Positions 48,493 to 61,900 of a stretch of DNA of 64,000 nucleotides are shown here, piece by piece. How positions within the stretch are numbered: position 1 is the first letter of the stretch; every line of letters starts with the position of its first letter. Made by a program: the position numbers and the translations under genes. The stretch comes from Rotaria sp. Silwood1 (Eukaryota > Rotifera > Eurotatoria > Philodinida > Philodinidae). The notes under the pieces were generated by a model, which was not told the origin of the DNA, did no database searches, and saw only the letters and a list, made by a program, of their open reading frames with translations. The DNA is taken from positions 1 through 64,000 of the forward strand of contig CAJNOP010000923.1 of NCBI GenBank assembly GCA_905250075.1, written 5' to 3'.

Positions 48493-49940
48493 TCAATAAC
48501 ACCCATTCGATGATATTTCATTGGATTCGACTATAATTGGAGACGTGAGACAATTTCTAGAAACGCGTAAATCACATCACATCATATTTCTTTTTGAAAA
48601 CTTCCCCTTTCCATTTATGTTCCATAGTCCAGTTGCGCACCTATTGACTAGTAGCATAAATATAATCTAATGAAGAGTATTTTTTCACAATGAAAACAAT
48701 TGTTTCTAATCGAGCAGATACAAACAGCGAATCGATCGTTTACTAAAATAATATGCATATTCGGAGCGTTGAAAATTCCTCGAACACACTGGCGTGGTTT
48801 TCTATTCATCCATATCTACACACAAACATACGCCCCTCACCTGAACAAAAAAGAACTTCCTCAAAAGAAACGATCGATAAGACTTTCGAAAACATAATAA
48901 GAACATTTTCAAAAAGCCGGATGAAAGACAGTAAAACCTTTTCAAAACATTTTTGCTGATGATGTTTTATTCCAACTAAGGTCTGCTTTCTTTTTCTGGA
49001 TATTCAATTTCTACTGATTCTTACTCACAGCACAAAAATAATCATGCTTGAGAGAATTTTAAAATTGATTATGGGTAGTTTATCGCTGTTCCTTTGCTTG
49101 AGCGACAGATATCTCCTTCAAATCACAAATCAAGTGCTATTAGAAGATAGCTTTTTTAAAACGATACATACAAAAAAAAGAGTGTTCAATTGTAGCGGTG
49201 AAACTTGAGTCTTCCAAGACCGTGACAAACGTTGTTGATATACGATCACAGATCGTATATGAATAATATTCCGTTATAATACGTGAAATATTTTCTTATT
49301 GCATTTCTGGAGGATTAAGTAAAAGGATGGTGAAGAAATGTGTCCCAAATAGATAGAATAAAACATTTTACGTGTTATTAGCAAAAGTAGCTAAATCGCG
49401 TTTCACATTTTAATTCCGCCAGAATATTGCTAACAGCTTTTTGACAATAATATTTTTTTTTTCAGATTTGTTTGATAGGCAAGAAAATGATCACTTTGGA
49501 TATTGGTTTCGAATGACACTGCGTTTTTATTTTTCAGTATTATTTTCTCTTTTTCTTGTTCTTTCTCATTTTTTTTACTCGTATGTTTCTTTTTGCTTTT
49601 CTTCATCTCGTCGTTTTGTGTGTACTTGTAGCAGCATTGTTCCTTTTTTCTTAATTCAGTTTGTCTCACCATATTTTATCCAAGCGAGCGACATTGTGCG
49701 CATCTGTTGTTGCTTTTCTTCTGTGTGCAATGACACTATTTATAAAATTTACGAGTTTAACAGTAAAGAAGGCGAAGTCACAAAAAAAGCAAAATAAACG
49801 TGTGCTGACGACATTACTCAGCGCAAAGAACACATCTAAAATTGTTTCATTCGTGTTTTTTCTTCTGCGTACTGATAAAATATATAAAGACGAAAATTTT
49901 CAGTAAGCAAATTCAAACTACGCATATTATTGACCGTCTA
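48493..49940. other. Region upstream of the RNF213-like gene
   Basis: No convincing coding sequence. A pyrimidine-rich stretch (49440-49680) and an A-rich stretch (49760-49800) precede the start codon. 5' UTR or non-coding exons may lie here; a promoter could not be pinned down. Confidence 0.4.
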
Positions 49941-52900
49941 ATGTCCAAAACTCGAGAAAATTCCATTGGCAAAAGTATACTTTCTGCAGAAACGATTCCT
50001 ACATCGGAAAATCATGAAATATACATATATTATGTGCGCATACGTGATACAAAAGATGAATTCAAGCTAATGGCGGACTTTGGTAACAAAATTACATTCG
50101 CATTCAATGACGGAAAGCAACTTTTTAACACTGATAACTTTGTTCCATTTATTTATACACTAAAGCTTGTTATAAAAATAGACGACAGCAAACAAATAGA
50201 TGTCTTGCACGAAGATAATTTTAAACGCATTGATGAGTATCATTTGAGAATTTCTCGACTTGATCCTTTTGCTAAAAGGGTCAAGTTCCACCACGAAGAA
50301 AGACCGAGCCACGGACATAAAATACTCGTTAATTCTGAAAATTTTCATCATTTTCTTTTTGATATTCATTTTTCCAATAAAGCTACAATGGAACCACCTG
50401 GTGAGATTTTATAATCGATCATTAATGGATGCTGAATATTATTTTTCTAGGAATCAATACAAATTATTTTGATGATCTTTGTTTGTATACTTATTATCTT
50501 CTTTGCAATAAGATATATTACCTATTTGATGTTCTGGCTCATCAATTTCAAGTCAATCTTGACACTGATAATCGTATATTTAATGAAACAAATTATAATA
50601 GTTTTTTCCAAACATGTAACTCATACGTAGATAATATTTCGGCAGATCTAGCAACTCATCTTACCACTCTGAAAATTATTCTACGTATGATCGGACTTTT
50701 ACCTATCAAAAGAGAAAATTTCTTTCGGTATGATGTAGACGCTAACAAATTTGCAACAAAAATCATGTTACACGTTCGACAACAATTAGCTAGTCTGTTT
50801 AAGGATTTAAAAAACGACGAACAACCTCTGTTCAGAAGTGGTCTTGCAATACTTGTATGCATCGAATTATTTTATCAAACGTCTAATAACTCTAATGATA
50901 ACAAACTTGAATTTCTCTATCAAATCTCCGATGAAAAACAACGTCAAGTTATTGCCAATGAAATACTGGAGCAACTTTATAAGTTGAATCAATCTCTCTA
51001 TATAAATTCTATTTGGACTGATATTTTTACAATGGTGCATCCAGATATGATTAAGTTGCAGGATGTATATTTAACGAACTCTTTTGAAACATATATTATG
51101 TTGATTACTAAAGTTTCGACTATATACACAGACAGCAAACATTTTTATAAGAATATCACTGAAGAGTTTGAAAGACTCATTTACCATGAAAATTTAAATG
51201 GTAAGACAGACAATCAGATAATCTTATATTATTTGTAAGTTTTCATTTAGTTGATCGCCAAAGCATTTTATTTCTAATAAGATTTTTACAATCCGAACGA
51301 GTACATGATCATGAAGCTACTAAGCGTTTGTTAATTGAAATTCGACGAATAATTGGAAGCCATGAAAAGCTGAAATATAGAATAGCTGAATATTTTAACT
51401 CATTAGACATCAACATCGAAGACTTAGAATATATCAGTTACATTCTTGATTCGAAATCGAAATGCACTGTTTTGGATTGTATCAGAACAGACGATTTATT
51501 GCTCAAATCATTACCGAAGAATAACTCGCATGAATACTATATCAAATGGTTTAAATGTTTCTTAACAAACAGTCTAGTATACGATGGTAGCAATCATGAA
51601 CAATACAAAAAATTACATAGATCCTGGAGAAACTGTTTTGATAGTGACTTTTCAAAGTTAATGGAAGTTTTAAAGGCGATAGATGAACTACTTCATGCTT
51701 TAGAAATATCAATCAATAAGGATTGGTTTCGTTTATATTTTATTGATGATATAATCGAGCTGTGCCTGAAGCAAAGTAAATATTATAAATTTAATTTTCC
51801 CTAGTTTTTAGGTATTAACAATATTTTGTTTAGACAATGTTTTTCGTGTAATTGAAAATGGTCTTTTATATGTACAAAATGAAAGCTTTCGTGTGCGGTT
51901 TAAAGATAGATTTTATAACACATATTTGATTGATGAGCAACAGAATCTATTCAAGAAATTAACAAAAGAAGAGAGTTTATTTTCTAAATTGATTGAACTT
52001 GACGAAAGTTATTCTAGTCAAAGCATGCTTGTATATGACTTAATTCAAAGAATATGTGATGAAATTGAAATTACTAAGGATGATTTACTGCACGATACGT
52101 TCAATGAACCTAGCATGTTTACACCTACTTACGTCATTCTGTTGAAATATTCTAATCGAACACCGTCTCTTTATATAAAAATTATCAAACAATTAATACT
52201 TTTGTGGAAAGAATGGGAGAAAGACGGTTTTAAAGTTGCTGATACAGAAACTTGGAATAAACTTAGGCATGATCAAAGACAAATTGCTTGTGATATTTGG
52301 CATGTAATTGAAGAACATGCAGGAAAAACAATTCGTTTCGAACAATTAATTGCTGAGACAAACAGAAAAATGCAAATGATATTGACAATCAAAGAAAATA
52401 TAACATCTTGTATAAATAACTATTGTCAAGAAGCATGTGACAAGAAATTCTACGACAATCTTCTTAAAAAAATGGGAACATACCGTCATGAAGAAAAAGT
52501 ACATTCTATCGAGGTACCAAAAGAAATTGAAAAGCTGAAGCCGTTTGCCGATCGTCTTAACCCCGTGTTTTCATCACATGTTTGGCAAAGTGTCCTCAAG
52601 CATGATTCAGATTTTCAAAGTAAACCTAATCGTTTATTATTAATGATAAATGTCTAGAAAACTCTTTCTTTACTGTTATTTTTACATAGAATTAAAAGAC
52701 AATGCTGTTAACAATGGACAAGAAATAACTTGTCTTATGTTATTATTGCAAGTCACAAAGATACTTGATCAATTTATCTCTCGTCTAAAGGTTCTCTATA
52801 CTGATACAAAACAACCCTTATTCCCTCAATTGGAACAATTATTTCCTGAGAAGAATTTTATAGATCATGAATTTAATATATTCGAAGCGTTAGTCGATGA

Positions 52901-55900
52901 TAATATCGCTTCATATCTCAAAAAATTAGTCGAGTATTGGAAAAATTATGAGCATATTAATCATATATGTAGAGGTTGCATCCATTTGTCGAAACATTAT
53001 AATATTCCACTTACTGAACAACAATCTATTTTACAAAATATACTTGACATTAATAATCAATCATCCATTGAAACTTGTAAAGCAGTATATCAGGCATATT
53101 GTGCTCATTATGAAGAAAAATACAATAAATCAGTGCTTAAACTCATTGCTCAATGGAGTCTATCAGAGAAACTTATAGACTTTTCATATTCACTCACAGT
53201 AACTGATGTTGATAATTTACTTGAAATAGTCAATGACTGGGATGAAACATTAATTAGCACCAAAACGGTATTAGATTTTGTATTACTTAAACGATTTCAT
53301 CATCAAACAGATATCATGATTGACTCTATTCGCCAAAAAAGGTATCTGGAATTCAATGATATTATTAATTGTTTTGAAGAAGTATCAAATGAGATTGAAT
53401 TTAAAAATATTCTAAACAATTATGAATCTTGTTCAAAATGTTTATTTAGCATAGATCGTATATGTATGGGATCAAAAAATAAGGAACAATCAAAACGAAG
53501 ACGTATTTTGGATATAATGAAAAATTCAAGTCTCTGCTTTTGTGTTCATCAATTAAGAGAAACAGTTCATGGTAATCAATATCAATTCGATGTACACATC
53601 ATGAATACGAATTGGGAACCAATATGCTTTGATGATCTTAGTGAACTCCGCGATCGAGCACGTCTCATTCAATATGGAAGCAATAAGTTTAGTAATCTAG
53701 AAACTTATACCGATGACAATATTCAGCAGTTACAATCGTTTGTTTCTTTCGTAGAAACTCTTGAGATTATATTAGAAAATTTAAAATTACTTAATATTGC
53801 TGGTTATCCATTCATGCAAGAATATCCTATGTCTAAAAGAAAGTTTACATGTCGAGACGATAATTATCATGAACTTGACAAATTTAAATTGAGTTTGACA
53901 GCACAACTTTCTGATTGGGAACAACAACTTTGTATTATGTACGAAACATGTATTGATTTAACTTATTTTTCGTATCAACAAATCTGGCTAGTTGAAAATT
54001 CTTTATATAAACAAACAGTAACATCAAGTAATGATCCAGGATATCATTTACTTAAATTTATCGGCATTGATCCACAAAATATTCAATTAGAATTATTACC
54101 AATGAGAAGTATAACACCCAATGATCGTCTAAAGAATATGGCTCAGATCCTTAATAGTCAACGTGTCAGTAAATATTTTTCAATTCAAGAAAATGATCAA
54201 AACCATAAACAAGTATTTTTAGTGGAAACATCAAACAAAGAAATTTTACGTGCTATTTACTCTCTTTTTCATCTGAACAATATACCGATCATTGCTAATC
54301 AATTATTCTATTGTACAATGAATACAGATTGGATAGAAATACGAGCATTTGTTTATCGGTGTTTTTATTCACAAACATTACATCAACTTATTCGACCTGA
54401 ATTATTATCATTAGTAATTCAAGATAAATTTGCACAACTTTTAAATCAATTAATCAAACAAAATCCAAAACATTTTTTTCTTCTAAGCATGATTACAACG
54501 GTGTCTATTTCTCAATTGCATATTATCAATAGCTTAAGAATACATCGAATGATGAAAATTATTCGTGATCAAGATATTCTTAGTGAAGAAAAACTGTTAA
54601 ATATTATTCAACCAATCATTAATGATTATTCTTTATTGGTTACATCAACAATAGCAGGTCTCGGTAAATCAACTTATATACGAAATGAAAGTCTTCAACT
54701 TAATAAAAAATGTATTAAGTTTCCTATTAGTGGTGACGTAGACATTGATACATTAGTAGAACGACTTTATAATAAAGAAATTCAATTAGAATCATCAACA
54801 ATAGTTATACATATTGACATTAGTGCAGTTGAAGATGTTCAACAACTCAATGAATTTCTATATTGTTTTGTACTTTTTCGTTGTTTTCGACTTCGACAAA
54901 TACCTATACATGTGTCAAGTAATATACCAATTTATATTGAACTTGATTCATCATTGTATTTAGCCAACTTAAAAGATGATATTATTATATTCAAGTATAT
55001 GAAAATAAAACATATCGATTGTATGAATTGGAATGAACTGAATGTTAATAATTCATCACCTATACAATTTGTTGCTAATTATCTTCAGTCTATAGAAAAT
55101 GAAAAAATCATTATAGAAAACATAACAGAAGAGAATAAAGAAACTTTCGACCAACTAACTTGTATTCGTCTGTTACAGAAGTATTTTTTTCCAAAGAAAA
55201 ATATTAAATTTGTTTCATGGACACAATTATCTATTTTCGTATCTATATATTACAAATTATTTTCAGGTTTTTCACAATGTGGTCATTTTTTTGTCGATCC
55301 TGAACATCATTCATCATTACGGACCGATATTCTAAGAAGTTTACTTAACTCTTCTGACCAATTCACATCGTTAAGTGTTGAAACAGTTCGTAAGAATCAG
55401 CGTTCAATGCATGATGATCAGACTATCATTCCATTTAGTGAAGCTATCATACGATGGGACACAATACAACCATTCACAGTTATTTTTACTACTACTAACG
55501 ATCCATTATTTGTCTATAAAACAAAAAGTGATATACCTTCGTCATTAGTCGATGCATTTCGTTTGTATTACCAACTGATTAATGAAAATCGTGCCAAAAC
55601 AAATGTACCACAACAAACATTTTATTCATTTTTCTACAATCTCTTTGCAAACGATAATGCTGAAGTAATTGCATCGTCAATAAAACCAGTGGAACAGCAA
55701 TTGCAAGAGTTTTTGACTGATCATGATACAATGACACATGAACAATTCTTTCTTAGACTTACTTTACTATCAACGAAATATTTCACTGAAAAATCAATTT
55801 GTGAGAACTGTTTTAAGCAATATGAATACACTGAAAAACAATGTACGGTTTGTTCAACAAAAAATATTCTTATTCGACCAAATTCATTAAAAAATCCTAA

Positions 55901-58900
55901 AGATATCGAAGATTTTCAGAAAAAAATGGCAAAAAAACTTGAATCAGAATACATAATAACTGCTGATAACTATATAAAAATGTTATTAATATATTTGCGT
56001 GTTCAGAGTGGTTTACCGGTATTAATTATGGGAGAGACAGGTAAGATATTTATTTGTAGACAACTTCGTCGAATGTTTGTCTTGGAGTCTATCCAATAAT
56101 CTTTTCTACTTACTACATTTACTAATAAACAATTTTCTTTAATTGTAAGCGTTTATATTATATGTATAATTGTAGGATGTGGAAAAACTGCATTGATTCA
56201 ATTTTTATGTCAAAAAATTCTTGATGATGAAATGGTCGTATTTCATATTCATGCTGGTATAACAAATGACAAAATAAATGAAACAATGCATGAACTTTTG
56301 AGAAAAGCACAAAAATGTTCAGAAGAAAATCAAAACAAACGTCTATGGGTTTTTCTTGATGAATTCAATACGACTCCTAATATTGGATTATTGAAAGAAA
56401 TTGTTTGCGAAAAATCATTTCTTGGTAAAACATTACCAAAAAATATGGTTTTATTGGGTGCATGTAATCCTCAACGACGTAAGAAGAATCAAAAAGAAAC
56501 TGATGATGCTATTGGTATTAAAAAACATCATTATGAAATTCTTCGGCAGAGAAATTCTCTGAATTCATCATCACTTTATTCTGTAGTAACAATTCCAGAA
56601 ACAATGCTTGAATATATCTGGGATTATGGTTATCTTAATGAGATCACAGAGAAGAGTTATGTTCAAGCAATAGTGAATGCATGTGAAAATCTTACAACTG
56701 ATCAGACCTGGCTTAATTGTATACTGACTTTAATAATTGAATCCCATAAGTTTTATCGTGAATACGAAGACGTAAGTAGTGTGTCATTACGAGATGTAGT
56801 TCGATTCTGTCGTTTCTATAATTGGTTTTATAAATTTCCTATTTCAAATGAAGATAATCAAGTTCTCATTACATTCTTCATAAATAAAATTGAACATGCC
56901 AGTTTAATTGCTTTATTTCTATGCTATTACTTTCGTCTTAATTCACCAATAAAACGTCAAGAATATTTAAATAAAATGGAAAATTCTATTAAAAATTTTA
57001 AACCAAATATACCATGTGATTCTCTAAATAAAATATTACAAAATGAAAAAATGTCTTTAATTAAAAGAATGGAATTACCAATAGGTACAGCTATAAATCG
57101 TGCACTTACTGATAATATTTTTGTTCTTTTTACATGTATTCTTAATCGAATACCTGTTATTCTATGTGGTAAACCTGGTTCAAGTAAAACATTAGCTGTA
57201 CAAATTGTTATTAGTAATCTCAAAGGAAAAAAATCAAACGATTCATTTTTTCAAACATTAGATGAATTAATTGCTGTTTCTTATCAAGGTTCTCAAAATT
57301 GTACTTCAGAAAGTGTTATTCAAGTTTTTACAAGAGCCGATAGATATATAGAAGCAAATAGTGATATTAAATTATTGCCTGTGATTGTTTTTGATGAAAT
57401 AGGTCTTGCAGAACTTTCACCACATAATCCATTGAAAGTTTTACATAGTGAACTTGAAATAGAAAAATGTAGACATGGATTCATTGGTTTATCAAATTGG
57501 CGTCTTGATGCATCGAAAATGAATCGTGCTATTTATCTATGTTGTCCCGAGCCAGATCTCGATGATTTAAAAATGACAGCAATAGCTCTATCACAATCAA
57601 TGTTGTCAAATGATAATCAAGCTATTCCATTAGATAATTTTATTGTTGAAGGTCTCGCTAATTCTTATATGGAAATGTGTAATCATCTAAAACAACATAG
57701 AAATCAATATTATTTTGGATTACGTGATTATTATTCATTGATTAGAGGCATTGTAAATGATATGCTTGATAAGAAACTTGAACGACACAATCTACATGAA
57801 ATTATTCGATATCAGTTAGCGATTAATTTTGATGGTATTATTAATGGTGCTAAATTCATGTGGTCGAAATTTTGTGAATATATACAACAAAATCATTTAG
57901 TTGAACGTTATTCATCTCCAACGTTCGATCAATTAATTAATCAAAGTATGTCATTTCGTACTGGACGATTTCTTATGTTGATTGGTGATAGTGAAAGCAG
58001 TTTTGATTATATTCAACAATATATTAATATTAAATATCGATTAATAAAAACTCATACTTTAATTGGTAGTACATTTGCTGGTGATTTTCTTTCAAATACA
58101 ATTTATACTGAACAATATAATACTCGAATATTAATGGATATTATACTTTATGCAGAAAAAAATATAACATTATTCATACAAGGATTAGGTCATTTATATG
58201 ATAATCTTTATGATTTATTTAATCAAAATTTTTCTATTTCAGCACGAAAAAAATATTGTCGTATTGCACTTGGTTCTCTTTATCATCCACGTTGTATTAT
58301 TCATGATAATTTTTTTTGTGTAGTATTTATCAAAAAACATGATCTTGATAAATATGATCCACCATTTCTAAATCGTTTTGAAAAACATTTTATTGATATG
58401 GATACATTGATTAATGAATATCAAAAATCTATTGTATCTATATTAAATAAATGGATTAATGAATTTTTATTGAATAAACCAAATCACAATTTTCCTTGTA
58501 AAAAAAATCTTTTTATTGAATTTAGTAATGATTATATTATTAATTTAATTACTGATGCATATAATCATTTATCAATTCCTATTAATCAAGAAAGTAAATA
58601 TATTGAAAATATAATTAAATATTGTCAAGATCAAATGATTCGAACAAGTTCATTTGATTTTCCTCTTCTTTTATCGTTGAGATCTCAAAAGGATCATACA
58701 AATAATGTAAATGATTTTATTCAACGATACTATGAAATTCATGCTGACTTATCTTTTTCATCTTTTATTAATCAAATATTAGAAAAAGAAAAAATTCCAA
58801 AGTTACTTATTTATACATATACTCAAATACATGAAATTATTAATTATAATGATATCAAAAACTATCATATGTGGTTAGAAGAAATTAAATTGAGTTATTT

Positions 58901-61900
58901 TAAAACCGAATTAGAATTAAAACAAAAGATTACAATGTTTTATCAAATGAAATATTTACGTTTATTATTTATTCGTGTTGATTATCATCAAGAACATGAA
59001 CATATTTCAATGCTTAAACATATTTTACTCACTGAAAATATTATCGATGAAAATCGTGGTATATGTTTTATATTTCATTTACAGCGTAACATGTTAAATC
59101 AAATTAATAATGATGTTTTTTTCAATGGATGGTCAACTATAATGATTGACAATCTTCAAGAACATAAAATAATACCTCTGAATATTCTTATGAATCCATC
59201 ATATCACGATCTTATTATTCATTTAGATTTTCTAAATTTCGAAACTATATTTGATGATCTCATTAAACGATGTTTTAATAAATTTCGTTATCATGTGAAA
59301 AATAAACAATTTGAAGATAAAATTAATCAACGTCGCGAATCAATAATTCAACAATTAACTTTACAAATTGCTAAAAATGATAATGATGATCTATCATTAC
59401 GTTCATTAATTAAAAAACAATTATTAAAAATATTTGAAAATATTCAATATAATTCTAATCAATCTCAATCCAATGATTGGCGACAAGATTTATTAACAAA
59501 AGAAATAATTATTGGTTCATGTTGTTCATTTAATGATGCATTAATAAAAATAATAATGTTTTTTCTTGATAATTATTTGTCATTATTAATTGCACATCTT
59601 GAAAAGCATTCATTGATAGATTCTTATGTATTTTTAAACAATTCCAATGAAGAAATTAATAAAAAATTATGTCCAATTTGGTTTGATTGTTGGATAAAAA
59701 TAACTAAAACAATCGATATTTCATCAATCAATCAAACTAATATTGAAATTCCTCTTATTTTCGATTTACATTTACCATGTGCAATAAATGAATATGAAAT
59801 TATTCGTCAAATACGAATGAATATTGCACAATATTATCAAAATAATAATGAAAATATAACAGATATTGCTTGGAAAGAATTAATTAATAGAAGTATTTAT
59901 GGAGAATTTATCAAAGAAATTCTTAATGATTCAAATTTATTCGATCATTACTATCACGATCAACTTACGTTAGCACGAAATGAAGCTAATATTCATCAAT
60001 TATCTACATTATATGTACAACGTTTATTAACATCGAAAATAGCAGGAACTATAAAATATCGACTTCGACATTTACTTATTGATTATGAAGATTTATTTGA
60101 AATAATGCGATTATTTGAAATTAGTATACCATTGATTAGTGATGAAGATCATGTTTTTGAAATTTTAAATCAACAATTTATTATTTTGAATGATAATCAA
60201 GAGAAAATCATTCGAAATATTAGTGATTTATATTATCTCGTCATAGACAAAACAAATATTTATCAAATTCCACCAAAATCAACATCAGAGAGCAGACTCC
60301 AACTCAATGATGAAAGTAATCCATTTATTGAAACATGTTTAATGAATTTAATCGAACTACTCGTCTCTCCAACTATCATTGATCGTATTGATAATATGAA
60401 ACAATTATTAACAATATATGGTCGTCTAATACAGAGCATATATATACTTAGTCATTATAATCATTATGAAATTATAAATGTTGAAAAATTTCATTCATTA
60501 TTTCATTTAGCATCTTGCATATCAGATTTATTTCCAATTGATCAATCTCTGATCGTATTCAAAAAAGTTTATTGTTATTCTAACTTTCATATTTCATTCG
60601 AGAAACTTGATCAAATCGATAACTTTATTTCATACTTAAACAATGTTATACATCAACAACAATCAACTGCAAATGATACAATTATTCATCAAAATTTAAT
60701 TAAATTTGAAAATGAACTTGTAAGAAATTGGTTTATTGAAAATAATGATAAATGCGGTGATATTTTGAAGTTTATTCATGATCATGATCGCGATTTATGG
60801 AAATATTCAACTAAAATTTTTATGATTATCAATGGATGTCTCGAACTATCATCTACAATAAAGATACATAATGGTCGAATACCACAGAACAATGAATATA
60901 CAAAAATCAATCAATATTTATGTAAACTAAATGATTCAACACGAAAAATTGAAGTTTTACTTACTACACGAATTTATACGCAATTGATATTGAATGAAAA
61001 TTATGAATCTCTATTTAATCAAGATAATAGACAACAATGGATTACAATACTTACACATGATTTTGATCATTTTAAAAAGAATTTAAATGAAATAGAACAT
61101 ATAACTACTGATGAAAAACTAAAATTAATCGGTCTAATTGCATGGCTTCAATGTTATATTCAATATTATGTATATGTTTTTAAACATGATGAAAACAACA
61201 AAATAATACAAGATATTAACAATATATTTATTCAAGATGATTTTAAATTTTATTCAACTCTCAAATTATTTATTATTAAACAACTTTGTCAATTATATAA
61301 TGTAACATTTCATAATTTATGTAGTAAATTTGCTAGTAGAAATGTAGATTGGATTAATTCAATGATAACTCAACCATTTAATCAACGAACACAAGATGTT
61401 CGACACTATGTTATTCTACCAACGCCTCTATTTGAAAGCTGTAAGGAATTTAAACGTATTGATGATATACTTTCATCAAAACCTAGTAGTGATCAACTAC
61501 GAGATCTAATTAAAGAATGTGCTACAAAACGAGTTTCATCATATTGTTTCATTATTTGGTTTGTTCATCATTATGCACGATTTTATATGGAAAATATTTT
61601 ACCAGATACACAAATTGTTAATTTAATTCAAGATAATGTTAAAGAAGAATTAATTAATTACTTCGAACCTATAGGCTATCAATTGATTATTTCTTTATGT
61701 ACAAATTTTAACGACAAGTCATACTTTCAATTAAAACCTTTCATGTCAGAAGAAAATCTTCATTTACGTTTAATTGTTTTAAATATTATTGCTTTGCTTA
61801 TTTCATTCAAATCAATCGACAAAATCTCTCTTTTTGGTTTTCTTCTCTATGATGGAAACAAAAAAATGCCAACAAATTACACAGAACATTTTAAAATGTT

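Noticed and set aside
47486..48536. Long open frames through the gap on both strands.
   Set aside because: They consist of N and telomere-like repeat and are not coding.
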